DNA of 64,000 bases from Paracoccus litorisediminis (GTDB lineage Bacteria > Pseudomonadota > Alphaproteobacteria > Rhodobacterales > Rhodobacteraceae): the NCBI RefSeq assembly GCF_009711205.1, contig NZ_WMIG01000004.1:62001-126000 (forward strand). The letters are read 5' to 3'. Made by a program: the position numbers and the translations under genes. Shown here piece after piece: positions 1-9,405 of this stretch; position 1 is the stretch's first letter; the number at the start of each line of letters is the position of its first letter. Below the pieces are notes generated by a model, which was not told the DNA's origin, searched no databases, and was given only the letters and a program-made list of their open reading frames with translations.

Positions 1-102
1 AGGGTGCGCGTGGCCATCGGGAAACCCCCAAACGCGTGATCCCGGCCGCCATTCGCGACTGCCTTCCCAGTCGCCACGATCCGCGACATACTGAGGCAAG
101 AC

Positions 103-729
103 ATGGATAGCACCCAGATCATCAGCGCTTTCGTTACCCTGTTCGTCGTCATCGACCCTGTGGGTCTGGCGCCGCTGTTCATCGTCTTGACCAATGGCAT
201 GAGCACGCAGCGGCGCCGTCGGATCGGTTGGCGCGCCGTGATCATCGCGGGCGCCCTGATGACGTTGTTCGGCCTGGCCGGAGAGGCTATCCTGAACGGC
301 ATCGGCATCTCGCTTCCAGCCTTCCGTATCGCCGGCGGCATGCTGCTTTTCCTGACCGCGCTCGACATGCTGTTCGAGCGCCGGACCCAGCGCCGCGAAG
401 GCCAGACCAAGGACGAGCCCGAGCGCGACGACCATGACGATCCGTCGGTCTTTCCGCTGGCCATGCCGCTACTGGCCGGGCCCGGCGCTTTGGCGACGAT
501 GATTCTGCTGGTCAATCAGGATCCAACCCCCGCGCATACGCTGATGATTCACGTCGTCATGCTGGTTGTCCTTGCACTGGTCGCGGTGATGTTCGCTCTG
601 GCCGGGCCGATTGCCCATTTGCTGGGCAGGACCGGGACCATGGTGGTCACGCGGCTGTTCGGGATGCTTCTTGCCGCGCTCTCGATCCAATTTGTGATCG
701 ATGGGCTGAAAGGATCGGGACTCGTGTAG
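103..729 (+). CDS. MarC family integral membrane protein
   Basis: The 208-residue protein has about six hydrophobic segments (roughly residues 6-28, 44-64, 73-90, 117-137, 147-168 and 182-203). The DPVG motif in the first helix (residues 18-21) and a GPGA motif before the fourth segment are typical of the MarC/NAAT family. These are inner-membrane proteins of poorly known function; the old link to multiple antibiotic resistance is not supported, and some archaeal members transport amino acids. A charged acidic loop (about residues 92-113) separates the two halves, giving the internal 3+3 symmetry seen in the family. The next gene starts one base after its stop, so the two are probably co-transcribed. 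The family call is firm; the substrate is unknown. Confidence 0.88.
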   Translation: MDSTQIISAFVTLFVVIDPVGLAPLFIVLTNGMSTQRRRRIGWRAVIIAGALMTLFGLAGEAILNGIGISLPAFRIAGGMLLFLTALDMLFERRTQRREGQTKDEPERDDHDDPSVFPLAMPLLAGPGALATMILLVNQDPTPAHTLMIHVVMLVVLALVAVMFALAGPIAHLLGRTGTMVVTRLFGMLLAALSIQFVIDGLKGSGLV

Positions 730-730
730 C

Positions 731-1306
731 ATGGCAGAAGATCTGGGCCGCCTGACCTATCTGGTTCTGTTGCTGGTCGCGATCGGAGGCTTTTTGCTGG
801 TCGAATTGCGTGCTCAGCCCGGCCGCACCCTGCGCCTTGCCGCCGCATGGGGGATGATCTTTCTGGGCGTGATCGCCATTGCCGGCCTGTGGGGAGAGAT
901 CCGCCAGACCGTCTCGCCCCAAGCGCGCATCCTTGACGGCGACCGGATCGAGGTTCCGCTGGGCGATGACGGGCATTTCCATCTGACGGTCGATGTCAAC
1001 GGCGCGCCGATCCGCTTTGTCATCGACACCGGCGCGACCACCATCGCGCTGGGACAGACCGATGCACGCAAGGCCGGGATCGATCCCGAGGCGCTGGCCT
1101 ATATCGGTGCCGCGCGAACCGCCAATGGCAATGTCCAGACGGCGACAGTGATGCTCGACAGCGTCAGCGTCGGTGACATCCACGACAGCAAGGTGCCCGC
1201 GCTGGTCCTGAAATCCGATCTGGACATGTCGCTGATGGGCATGTCCTACCTGTCGCGCTTCGCCCGCGTCAGCATCGAGGGGAACCTGCTGATCCTTGAA
1301 CGCTAG
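731..1306 (+). CDS. Membrane-anchored retropepsin-like aspartic protease (TIGR02281 type)
   Basis: The 191-residue protein has two N-terminal hydrophobic segments (about 8-25 and 34-52) followed by a single retropepsin-like domain. The active-site triad DTGAT sits at residues 99-103, in the hydrophobic-hydrophobic-DTGA context of clan AA proteases. A second conserved block, LLGMSYL-like (here LMGMSYL), lies near residue 174. One such domain has a single catalytic Asp, so the active enzyme would be a dimer; the catalytic domain probably faces the periplasm. Substrates of this alphaproteobacterial family are unknown. It starts directly behind the MarC gene and converges with holC, whose stop is only 3 bases away. 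Confidence 0.85.
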   Translation: MAEDLGRLTYLVLLLVAIGGFLLVELRAQPGRTLRLAAAWGMIFLGVIAIAGLWGEIRQTVSPQARILDGDRIEVPLGDDGHFHLTVDVNGAPIRFVIDTGATTIALGQTDARKAGIDPEALAYIGAARTANGNVQTATVMLDSVSVGDIHDSKVPALVLKSDLDMSLMGMSYLSRFARVSIEGNLLILER

Positions 1307-1309
1307 CGC

Positions 1310-1759
1310 CTATTGCTTGCGTTCCCAGCGACCATCCGCCTCGGACCAGTATTCGGCCTCGACCCCTCCCGCCTTCAGGTCGCGCCATTGCGCGCGGGCG
1401 CGGTCCAGCGCCTCGGGATCGTTGCCGTCAAAAATGATGCAGACGCGGTCCAACCCGGCGCATTCGAAGGCGGGAACCTCGGCCCCGTCCAGTGCGATCA
1501 CGCAGCGGGCGGCATTGGGTGCCGCCTGCCCCTCGACCGTCAGCAGCACCGGCTGGCGGTCGTCGTGCGGGCCTCCGGCCAGCCCATGGGGCAGGAAGCC
1601 CTCGGCCAGCCAAAGGTTTTCGTCAAGCGCGACCTGCCGCGCACGGTCCCTGCCCCGCAGCTCGACCCGCCAGCCCGCCTGCAGGCTTTTGCCCAGAAGC
1701 ATGGGCAAAAGCTGACCGGGGGCCGAGCGGGTCAGGTGATAGAACAGGGCCGAGCCCAT
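1310..1759 (-). CDS. holC: DNA polymerase III chi subunit
   Basis: The 149-residue protein begins MGSALFYHLT and carries the features of the chi family: the N-terminal ALFYHLT strand, LLGKSLQAGWRV, the LDENLWL segment, FLPHG, and QPVLLT. Chi belongs to the clamp-loader complex of the replicative polymerase and bridges it to single-strand binding protein. The reading frame stays open further upstream, but the chosen ATG overlaps the pepA stop by one base (TGATG), which fits translational coupling, and homology starts there. pepA-holC is a common gene pair in Proteobacteria. Chi is short and divergent in alphaproteobacteria, yet the motif match is convincing. Confidence 0.9.
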   Translation of the reverse strand: MGSALFYHLTRSAPGQLLPMLLGKSLQAGWRVELRGRDRARQVALDENLWLAEGFLPHGLAGGPHDDRQPVLLTVEGQAAPNAARCVIALDGAEVPAFECAGLDRVCIIFDGNDPEALDRARAQWRDLKAGGVEAEYWSEADGRWERKQ

Positions 1760-3252
1760 CAGGCTTTGGTCTCGAAACGGTCGCGGACCAACCGGTTCAG
1801 CGTCATCACGCCCCAGCCGGTTGCGCCTTTCGGTGCCAGCGCCGTCGCGCCCGGCGGCAGCGCCACGCCCGCGATGTCCAGATGGATCCACGGCACGTCC
1901 TTGCCGATGAAGCGATGCAGGAACTGCGCCGCGGTGATCGAACCCGCAGGCCGGCCGCCGGTGTTCTTGATGTCGGCCAGACGCGAGTTGATCAGCTCGT
2001 CATAAGCGGACGAGATCGGCAGGCGCCACGCACCCTCGCCCTCGGCCTTGGCGGCGGCCAGAAGCTGATCGGCGAACTTGTCGTCATTGGCAAAGACGCC
2101 GGCGTTTTCATGGCCCAGCGCGATGATGACCGCCCCGGTCAGGGTCGCCAGATCGACGATGGCGCTGGGGTTGAAGCGCTGCTGCGTGTACCACAGCACG
2201 TCGGCCAACACGAGGCGACCTTCGGCATCGGTGTTGATGACCTCGATCGTGTCGCCCTTCATCGACTTCACGATATCGCCCGGTCGCTGGGCCTTGCCGT
2301 CGGGCATGTTTTCGACCAGCCCGACCAGACCCACGACATTGGCCTTGGCCCGGCGCAGCGCCAAGGTGCGCATGACGCCCGCGACGACGCCCGCGCCGCC
2401 CATGTCCATGGTCATTTCTTCCATGCCAGCTGCGGGCTTGATCGAGATGCCGCCGGTGTCAAAGACCACGCCCTTGCCGACCAGTGCCAGCGGAGCTTCG
2501 TCCCCACCGCCGTTCCAGCGCATGACGACGACCTTGGACGGGCTTTCCGAGCCTTGGCCCACGCCCAGCAGCGCACGCATGCCCAGCTTGGCCAGTTCGT
2601 CCTCGTCCAGCACCTCGACCTCAAGGCCCAGCTCCTGCATGGCCAGCAGGCGGTCGGCGAAATCGCTGGTGGTCAGGACGTTGGCGGGTTCGTTGACCAG
2701 ATCGCGGGTGAAGAACACGCCCTCGGCCAGCGCGGCGCCATCGGCGGCCTTGCGGGCCAGCGCCTCGGGGTCCCTGTGCATGAAGGTGACCCGGCCACGC
2801 GGGGCATCGGCATCGGCTTCGGCCTCATCGCCATCGGATTTCTTGGTCTTGTAGGCCGAGAAGTCATAGGCCCGCAGCGCCAGTCCCAGCGCGACCTCGG
2901 CGGCCATCGGGTGATCGCCCGCCAGCACCAGCGCCTCGGACTTGCCCAGACCGGCACCAATCGACGCCCCGGCCTTGCGGGCGGTGGTCACATCGGTCGG
3001 ACGCGGCAGCGACACCAGTTGCAGCGCATCGGCCTGAAGCCCGGCAGGAAAGGCCAGATCCAGCGCCTTGCCCGGCTTCACCGCTTTCCATGCGTCCGAG
3101 GCCAGCGCCCGGTTCACCGCCTCGCGCGCTGCGCGCGGCAGACCCGCGGGGACCCGCCCGGCCGACGACACGAGGATCGCGATCCGTCCCTTGCGCGCGG
3201 CAAGTCCGGCGCCGTCGGTTGCGGTGAAGGAAATTTCGACCGGGGTTGCCAT
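1759..3252 (-). CDS. pepA: Leucyl aminopeptidase, M17 family
   Basis: The 497-residue protein is a cytosolic aminopeptidase that binds two metal ions and removes N-terminal residues, mainly leucine, in peptide turnover. The M17 signature NTDAEGRLVL is at about residues 340-349, preceded by the metal-binding GKGVVFDTGG block and the MDMGGAG segment. The N-terminal macro-like domain is more variable, and an acidic insertion (about 140-155) contains several Asp, Glu and Ala residues. An ATG at 3252 is chosen; one codon further upstream there is only a TTG. The sequence GGAGCTGATTG precedes the ATG. The gene is followed by holC with a one-base overlap. Confidence 0.95.
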   Translation of the reverse strand: MATPVEISFTATDGAGLAARKGRIAILVSSAGRVPAGLPRAAREAVNRALASDAWKAVKPGKALDLAFPAGLQADALQLVSLPRPTDVTTARKAGASIGAGLGKSEALVLAGDHPMAAEVALGLALRAYDFSAYKTKKSDGDEAEADADAPRGRVTFMHRDPEALARKAADGAALAEGVFFTRDLVNEPANVLTTSDFADRLLAMQELGLEVEVLDEDELAKLGMRALLGVGQGSESPSKVVVMRWNGGGDEAPLALVGKGVVFDTGGISIKPAAGMEEMTMDMGGAGVVAGVMRTLALRRAKANVVGLVGLVENMPDGKAQRPGDIVKSMKGDTIEVINTDAEGRLVLADVLWYTQQRFNPSAIVDLATLTGAVIIALGHENAGVFANDDKFADQLLAAAKAEGEGAWRLPISSAYDELINSRLADIKNTGGRPAGSITAAQFLHRFIGKDVPWIHLDIAGVALPPGATALAPKGATGWGVMTLNRLVRDRFETKA

Positions 3253-3383
3253 CAATCAGCTCCTTGAATTGATGCGTGTGAGCGGAAACTAGTCACCCGA
3301 CAGGCAGTTGACCAGAGCCGGGTCTTTCGCAAATCCTGCTCAGAGGCTAAGCAAACTGCAATGCCCCCTCCGCGAAAGACCCC

Positions 3384-4523
3384 ATGCCCCGGATCGACCG
3401 CTACATCCTGTCGCAGCTTCTGACCCTGTTTGGGTTTTTCGCGCTGGTTCTGGTATCCGTCTACTGGATCAACCGGGCCGTTTCCCTGTTCGAGCAGCTG
3501 ATCTCGGACGGACAGACGGCGCTGGTGGTGCTGGAGTTCACCGCGCTGACCCTGCCCCTGGTGATTTCGGTGGTGCTGCCGATCGCGGCCTTTGCCGCCT
3601 CGGCCTATGGCACGAATCGGCTGGCCTCGGAATCCGAGCTGGTGGCGATGCAGGCGGCGGGCATGTCGCCCTGGCGATTGGCGCGACCGGTGCTGGTCTT
3701 TGGCGTGCTGGTGGCGCTGATGGTGGCGCTGCTGGTCCATTCCATCGTGCCCTTGGCGCGCGGGCGGATGGCCGACCGTCAGGCCGAGATCGCCCAGAAC
3801 GTCACCGCCGAATTCCTGCGCGCCGGATCGTTCCAGTATCCGGTCAAGGGCGTCACCCTGTATATTCGCGACATTGCCCCTGACGGGCGGCTTGAGGACT
3901 TCTTCCTTGAGGATGCGCGCGATCCGACCAATAAGGCGACCTACACCGCGACCGAGGCGCTGGTGGTCAAGACCGCGAACGGACCAAGGCTGGTTCTGAT
4001 GCGTGGCATGGCCCAGAACCTGCGCCTGACGAATGGCCGCCAGCAATTGTCCGTCACCCGCTTCGATGAGCTGGCTTATGACATCGGCTCGCTGGCGGGG
4101 GCGGAAGGTCAGCGCAACCGCGACCTGCGCGCCTATTCCACGGCCCGGCTGCTTAATCCCGATGCGGCGCTGCTGTCGGCGACCGGCAACAGCCGGGATC
4201 AGGCGCTGGCCGAGGCGCATGAGCGGCTGGCCAAGCCCTTTCAGGCCCCGGTTGCAGCCATGCTGGGCTTTGCCATGCTGCTTCTGGGCGGCTTCAGCCG
4301 CTTCGGCGTCTGGCGGCAGGTGATCTGGGCGGTGGTCGCGCTGATCGTCGTGCAGTTTCTGGGCACGGCCGCCGAAAATCAAGTTGCGCAGAATGCCTCG
4401 CGCTGGCCGCTGATGTATTTCCCGCCGCTGGTGGGCGGGCTGATCTGCATCGGCGTGCTGTGGCTGGCCGCACGTCCACGCGGGCCGAAACGGCGATCCG
4501 CCCCCACGGAGGACGCGGCATGA
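3384..4523 (+). CDS. lptF: LPS export ABC transporter permease LptF
   Basis: The 379-residue inner-membrane protein has the LptF/LptG (YjgP/YjgQ) layout. The N-terminal part spans the membrane about three times (MPRIDRYILSQLLTLFGFF to about residue 125), a periplasmic beta-jellyroll domain occupies about 130-280, and three C-terminal helices follow. With LptG and the ATPase LptB it extracts lipopolysaccharide from the inner membrane and passes it to LptC-LptA-LptD. It opens the run lptF-lptG-lptD-surA and overlaps lptG by four bases (ATGA). The start is well supported because it aligns with the family N-terminus; upstream sequence is the spacer to divergent pepA. Confidence 0.95.
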   Translation: MPRIDRYILSQLLTLFGFFALVLVSVYWINRAVSLFEQLISDGQTALVVLEFTALTLPLVISVVLPIAAFAASAYGTNRLASESELVAMQAAGMSPWRLARPVLVFGVLVALMVALLVHSIVPLARGRMADRQAEIAQNVTAEFLRAGSFQYPVKGVTLYIRDIAPDGRLEDFFLEDARDPTNKATYTATEALVVKTANGPRLVLMRGMAQNLRLTNGRQQLSVTRFDELAYDIGSLAGAEGQRNRDLRAYSTARLLNPDAALLSATGNSRDQALAEAHERLAKPFQAPVAAMLGFAMLLLGGFSRFGVWRQVIWAVVALIVVQFLGTAAENQVAQNASRWPLMYFPPLVGGLICIGVLWLAARPRGPKRRSAPTEDAA

Positions 4524-5641
4524 TCCTGTCCGCCTATGTCGCGCGGCGCTTTCTGCGCACCCTGCTGATGATCGCCGCGATCTTTGCCGCCATCCTGTTC
4601 CTGATCGACATCGTCGAGCAGATCCGTCGCTTCTCGGGCGAGAATATCGGGCTGGCAGGCGCGGCACGGCTTTCGGCGCTGAACATCACCGCCAGTTTCT
4701 ATTCGATCCTGCCGCTGGTGACGGTGCTGGCCGGGATCGCGATGTTTTTGAACATGTCGCGCAGCTCGGAGCTGGTGGCGATCCGCGCCTCGGGGCGATC
4801 AGGGCTGCGCATCCTTGCCGCGCCTGCCGTCGCGGCGGCGCTGGCGGGCATCCTGTGCGTCGCCATCCTGAACCCGATGGTCGCGGCCACCACCAAGCAT
4901 TACGACGACGCGGTGACGCGACTGCGCAGCGATGGTGGCCAGACCGTCAGCCTTGGCGAAAGCGGCGTCTGGCTGCGTCAGGCGCTGCGCAGCCGCGATG
5001 CCGACGGGACCGAGACCATGGGGCAGGTCGTCATCCGCGCCACCCGCGCCAGCCCCGACGCGACCACGCTTTACGACGCGACCTTCATGGTCTTTGCGCC
5101 GGATGCCGGCCCGACCCGCCGTATCGACGCCGCCGAGGCCCGTCTGACCCAAGGCGCGTGGCAGCTTTCCGAGGTCAAGGAATGGCCGCTGACCGACCCG
5201 AACCCCGAGGCCACCGCCCGGACCTATCCGCGCATGGAACTGCCCACCGACCTGACCGCCGCCCGCATCCGCGACAGTTTCGGCCGTCCAGAGGCGATCC
5301 CGGTCTGGAAACTGCCGCAATTCATCCGCGGGCTTGAGCGCGCCGGCTTTTCGGCCCAACGGCACAAGGTCTGGTTCCAGATGGAACTGGCACGCCCGCT
5401 GCTGATGGCCGCCATGGTCGCGATTGCCGCCGCCTTCACCATGCGCCACATGCGCGGGCGCAAGATGGGAATGTTGGTGCTGGGGGCCTTCGGCTGCGGC
5501 ATCGGACTGTTCTTCTTGCGCAATTTGGCGCAAGTTCTGGGTGAAAACGGTGACATTCCCCCGGTATTGGCCGGATGGACGCCGCCGATCGTTGCGCTGC
5601 TTTTCGCCCTTGGGGCGCTTTTGCGGCTGGAGGATGGTTGA
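4520..5641 (+). CDS. lptG: LPS export ABC transporter permease LptG
   Basis: The 373-residue partner of LptF begins MILSAYVARRFLRTLL. It has three N-terminal membrane helices, a periplasmic domain and three C-terminal helices ending in a short cytoplasmic tail. The conserved coupling segment around RSSELVAIRASG (about residues 83-94) follows the second helix and contacts LptB. The reading frame stays open upstream, but the ATG at 4520 gives the usual family N-terminus and overlaps the lptF stop as ATGA. Its stop overlaps the lptD start by one base (TGATG), so the three transport genes are probably translated in a coupled manner. Confidence 0.95.
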   Translation: MILSAYVARRFLRTLLMIAAIFAAILFLIDIVEQIRRFSGENIGLAGAARLSALNITASFYSILPLVTVLAGIAMFLNMSRSSELVAIRASGRSGLRILAAPAVAAALAGILCVAILNPMVAATTKHYDDAVTRLRSDGGQTVSLGESGVWLRQALRSRDADGTETMGQVVIRATRASPDATTLYDATFMVFAPDAGPTRRIDAAEARLTQGAWQLSEVKEWPLTDPNPEATARTYPRMELPTDLTAARIRDSFGRPEAIPVWKLPQFIRGLERAGFSAQRHKVWFQMELARPLLMAAMVAIAAAFTMRHMRGRKMGMLVLGAFGCGIGLFFLRNLAQVLGENGDIPPVLAGWTPPIVALLFALGALLRLEDG

Positions 5642-8046
5642 TGCATAGGAAATGGCGCGCCAAGAACGCCAGAAAAATCGGGCGCAAAACCGCCCCCGCA
5701 TGGTTGCTGGCCGCCTGTGCTGGGCTGGTTCCCGCCGCTGCGGGCGCGCAGACCCTGATGACCGACGGCCAGACCCTGCCGATCTATGAACAGGACGATG
5801 GTTTCCTGTCCAATCGGAATGTGGGGCCTGCGCTGGCCCCGACCGAAACGCCCGACGACAACCAGCGCCTTGCCGACGGGACCGAGGCGCCGCACCGGCC
5901 GACATCTGCCTCGCGCCCGGCCTCGGTCCATATTTCCAATGCGCCGGGGGCGGCTGCCGATAACAGCCCGGCCACCGTTCTTGCTGATTCCGTGACGCTG
6001 GATGCGCAGGACCGGCTGACCGCCTCGGGCGGGGTGGTGGTCTGGCATCAGGGCACAAGACTGATCGCCTCACGCGTGATCTATGACGGCAAGACCGGCG
6101 GCGCGGTGATCGAAGGGCCGATCCACGTGACCAAGCCCGGCCTGCGCGGCACCCAGGACGAGACCATCGTCATCGCGCAATCGGCCCAGCTTGATGCCAA
6201 CCTGCAGGATGGCATCCTGCGCGGCGCGCGGCTGGTGCTGGCGCGGGAAATGCAGATGGCCGCGCGCGAGATGCGCCGCGAGCAGAACGGCCGCATCACC
6301 GTTCTCGACAATGTGGTGGCCTCAAGCTGCCAGATCTGCGCCGAGGACCCGATTCCGCTATGGGAGGTCCGTGCTCGGCGCATCACCCATGACGCCCAGA
6401 CCCGGCAGCTGCATTTCGACCAGCCGCAATTCCGCGCCTTTGGCGTTCCGGTCGCCAGCTTCCCGTCGCTGACCGCACCGGACCCCACGGTCGAGCGGAT
6501 GACCGGCTTCCTGCGCCCGCAATTCCGTACCACCTCGGCTTTGGGGGTCGGCTTCAAGCTGCCCTATTTCATCACGCTGGGCGATCATGCCGACGTGACG
6601 CTGACGCCCTACTTGGCCGCCAGCCGCACCTCGACGCTGGAACTGCGCTACCGTCAGGCCTTCTCGAATGGCGAGATGGAGTGGAACGGCGCGATCAGCC
6701 GCGACGATATCGAGCCGGGCGAGACGCGTGGCTACCTGTTCGGCGCGGCGCGCTTTGAACTGCCGCGCGGCTACATGCTGGGGCTGCAGGTCCAGATGGC
6801 CAAGGACCGCGCCTATCTGCTGGATTACGACATCACCGATGCCGACCGCTTGTGGAGCGGCGTGACGCTGGACCGGGTCAGGCGCGACCGGATGATGACG
6901 GCGCGGATCGGCAACTACGAATCCCTGCGCGACGACGAACCCGACGACACCACGCCCTCACTGGTCGCGGATGCACTGTGGCAGCGGCGCTGGCAGCCGA
7001 ATTACATCGGCGGCATCGCCAATCTGGAATGGTCGACCCATGCCCATCGCCGCTCCTCGAACGAGGATGTCATCGGCCGCGACATGGCGCGCGGATCGGT
7101 CGGCATGGGCTGGCTGCGCACCGAAGTCCTGCCCTATGGCATGGTCGGCGAGGTTCAGGGCCAGCTGAACGCCGACCTCTATCATATCAAGCAGGACAGC
7201 AATTACGACGATTGGGTCGTCCGCGCCGATCCGACGCTGGCCGCCGAATTGCGCTGGCCCTTTGCCCGCCATGCCGATGGCGTGACCCAGATCATCGAGC
7301 CGGTGGCGCAACTGGTCTGGTCCCCCGACCGCGAAGAAGAAGACAAGGTCCCGAACGAGGACAGCACCCTGATCGAATTCGATGAGGGCAACCTGTATTC
7401 GCTGGACCGCTTCCCCGGCTGGGACGCGACCGAATCCGGGTTGCGGGCCAACTTGGGCGTCAGCTGGACACGGATCGATCCCGAGGGATGGCAGATCGGC
7501 CTGACCGCGGGCCGCGTGCTGCGCAGCCATCCCGACCCTGCCTTCAACGACAGCGGCCCCTTGGGCGGCAAGGCCTCGGACTGGCTGCTTTCGGCGAACT
7601 ATTCGGGGACGAACGGGCTGGCATTGGTGAACCGGGCGCTGTTTGACGACAGTTTTTCGTTAAGCCGGAACGAAACCCGTCTGGGTTGGCTCAGGCCGGG
7701 GCTGCAGATCTCGGCCGGGTATCTGTGGATGGACGCCGACCCCAGCGAGGATCGTTTCGAGGATGTCTCGGAACTGACCGCGATCGCCGGATGGCAGGTC
7801 CGCGACGGCTGGTGGGCCAGTGCCGAGACCCGCTACGATTTCAGCGCCGACCGCGCGCAAAAGACCCAGTTGGGGCTGGAATATCGCAACGAATGCGTCA
7901 CCGTCGAAATGTCGGTCGAACGGCGCTTCAGCGACTCGGACACGCTGAACGAGGATACCAGCTTTGATCTTGGCATCCGCCTGGGCGGCTTCGGCAAGCA
8001 GTCGTCTGGTCCGGGAACGGTGGCGCGCCGCGCCTGCCTGCGATAA
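5641..8046 (+). CDS. lptD: LPS assembly protein LptD (outer-membrane translocon)
   Basis: The 801-residue protein receives lipopolysaccharide from LptA and inserts it into the outer leaflet. A basic N-region and a hydrophobic core ending AAAGAQ (near residue 39) form the signal peptide. An OstA-like beta-jellyroll follows (about 110-250; TASGGVVVWHQGTRLIA is typical), then the C-terminal beta-barrel with many aromatic and acidic strand motifs. A CxxC pair (SSCQIC) sits near residue 230, and two cysteines lie near the C-terminus, one in the strand NECVTVEM and one in the last residues. This fits the inter-domain disulfides known in LptD. The start overlaps lptG by one base. Confidence 0.94.
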   Translation: MHRKWRAKNARKIGRKTAPAWLLAACAGLVPAAAGAQTLMTDGQTLPIYEQDDGFLSNRNVGPALAPTETPDDNQRLADGTEAPHRPTSASRPASVHISNAPGAAADNSPATVLADSVTLDAQDRLTASGGVVVWHQGTRLIASRVIYDGKTGGAVIEGPIHVTKPGLRGTQDETIVIAQSAQLDANLQDGILRGARLVLAREMQMAAREMRREQNGRITVLDNVVASSCQICAEDPIPLWEVRARRITHDAQTRQLHFDQPQFRAFGVPVASFPSLTAPDPTVERMTGFLRPQFRTTSALGVGFKLPYFITLGDHADVTLTPYLAASRTSTLELRYRQAFSNGEMEWNGAISRDDIEPGETRGYLFGAARFELPRGYMLGLQVQMAKDRAYLLDYDITDADRLWSGVTLDRVRRDRMMTARIGNYESLRDDEPDDTTPSLVADALWQRRWQPNYIGGIANLEWSTHAHRRSSNEDVIGRDMARGSVGMGWLRTEVLPYGMVGEVQGQLNADLYHIKQDSNYDDWVVRADPTLAAELRWPFARHADGVTQIIEPVAQLVWSPDREEEDKVPNEDSTLIEFDEGNLYSLDRFPGWDATESGLRANLGVSWTRIDPEGWQIGLTAGRVLRSHPDPAFNDSGPLGGKASDWLLSANYSGTNGLALVNRALFDDSFSLSRNETRLGWLRPGLQISAGYLWMDADPSEDRFEDVSELTAIAGWQVRDGWWASAETRYDFSADRAQKTQLGLEYRNECVTVEMSVERRFSDSDTLNEDTSFDLGIRLGGFGKQSSGPGTVARRACLR

Positions 8047-8077
8047 GGTCCGGCAAAACCATGCGACGAGGGAACTG

Positions 8078-9355
8078 ATGCGTCGAATTCTTCTGGGGGC
8101 GGCACTGGCCGCAATTCTGGCGGGAACGGGAACCGTGCCCGGACCCTTCACGCATCAGGCACAAGCCCAGTCCGGCCTGTTCCAACCCGTCGTCTATGTG
8201 AACGACTCGGCGGTCACCGGCTACGAGATCGAACAACGCGCCCGCTTCATGCAGATTCTGCGCGCGCCGAACAACGACCGCGCCTCGGTGGAAAAGGCGC
8301 TGATCGACGACCGGCTGCGCAGCTTTGCCGCCAAGCAGGCCGGTATCGCCGCGACGGACGAACAGATCACCGCGGGCCTTGAGGAATTCGCCAGCCGGGG
8401 CGGCATGGGCGTGGACCAGTTCGTCCAGCTGCTGGGCCAGAGCGGCGTTGATCGCCAGACCTTCGAGGATTTCGTCGTCTCGGGCCTTTTGTGGCGCGAA
8501 TTCGTCCGCGCACGCATGGTCGGTCAGGTGACCGTCAGCGATGCCGAGGTCGAGCAGGCGATGAAAAACATCATCGAAACGCCCGAAATCACGCATGTTT
8601 CCTTGTCCGAGCTGATCATTCCCGCGCCTCCGGGCGAGGAAGGCAAGGCGATGGCACTGGCCGAGCGTATCGTCAGCCAGACCAGTTCCGAGGCCGATTT
8701 TGCCGCATTCGCGCGGCAATATTCGGCGACGCCCTCGGCCCAGCAGGGCGGACGGCTGCCGATGACGCCCTTGGCGAACCTGCCGCCCTCGCTGCGGCCA
8801 ATCCTGCTGCAGATGCAGGCGGGCACGGTCAGCCAACCGCTGCAGGTCGAAGGTGCGGTTGTCCTGTTCTTCCTGCGCGAGACGCGCGGCACGCAGCGTC
8901 CCGGTGCGACCGAACAGGTGCTGGATTACATCCGGGTGCGTCTTGCCACGGCGCAGGAGGCCGCAAACTTCGCCGCCCGCGCCCGGACCTGCGACGAGCT
9001 TGAAGCCGCGACCGGACAGGTTCCCGCCGAGCAGGTGACACGCCAGACCCTGTCGCAGGGCCAGATCCCGCAAGGCGAGGCGATTCGTCTGGCGACGCTG
9101 GACGACAATGAAACCGCAGTGGTCAACTATGGCGGCACCGTCGATCTGCTGATGCTGTGCAAACGCAGCCCGGCGCTGCTGGCGAATGCGCCCGAGGCCC
9201 CGGTGGCGACCAGCCCCGACGATCCGGCCCGTCCCGCCAATGCGCTGCCGGTGCGTGACGATATCCGCGACCAGATCTTCAACCGCAAGATCGCGGCCGC
9301 GGCGGATAACTACCTGGCCGAGCTGCGCGCGAACGCGATCATCCGCCGGCCCTGA
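8078..9355 (+). CDS. surA: Periplasmic SurA-like chaperone / parvulin peptidyl-prolyl isomerase
   Basis: The 425-residue protein has a signal peptide (MRRILLGAALAAILAG... ending AQAQS), a SurA N-domain (VVYVNDSAVTGYEIEQR is a hallmark) and one parvulin domain at about residues 172-275, including the QQGGRLP loop. A C-terminal segment rich in Pro and Ala follows. SurA helps outer-membrane proteins, including LptD, reach the BAM complex, which fits its place directly behind lptD. The chosen ATG has a GAGGGA ribosome site 5 bases upstream; the open frame extends into lptD but without homology. E. coli SurA has two parvulin domains; only one is seen here, as is usual in alphaproteobacteria. Confidence 0.9.
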   Translation: MRRILLGAALAAILAGTGTVPGPFTHQAQAQSGLFQPVVYVNDSAVTGYEIEQRARFMQILRAPNNDRASVEKALIDDRLRSFAAKQAGIAATDEQITAGLEEFASRGGMGVDQFVQLLGQSGVDRQTFEDFVVSGLLWREFVRARMVGQVTVSDAEVEQAMKNIIETPEITHVSLSELIIPAPPGEEGKAMALAERIVSQTSSEADFAAFARQYSATPSAQQGGRLPMTPLANLPPSLRPILLQMQAGTVSQPLQVEGAVVLFFLRETRGTQRPGATEQVLDYIRVRLATAQEAANFAARARTCDELEAATGQVPAEQVTRQTLSQGQIPQGEAIRLATLDDNETAVVNYGGTVDLLMLCKRSPALLANAPEAPVATSPDDPARPANALPVRDDIRDQIFNRKIAAAADNYLAELRANAIIRRP

Positions 9356-9366
9356 GACCTGCGCAG

Positions 9367-9391
9367 ACTCCGGCATAAGCCGGAGTTATTT
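9367..9391 (+). terminator. Hairpin between surA and pdxA, possible attenuator
   Basis: CTCCGGC and GCCGGAG form a perfect 7-base stem around a 4-base ATAA loop, followed by TTATTT. The T-run is short, so partial termination or mRNA-end protection between surA and pdxA is as likely as full termination. Confidence 0.45.
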
Positions 9392-9405
9392 GGACAAGAA
9401 AGAAC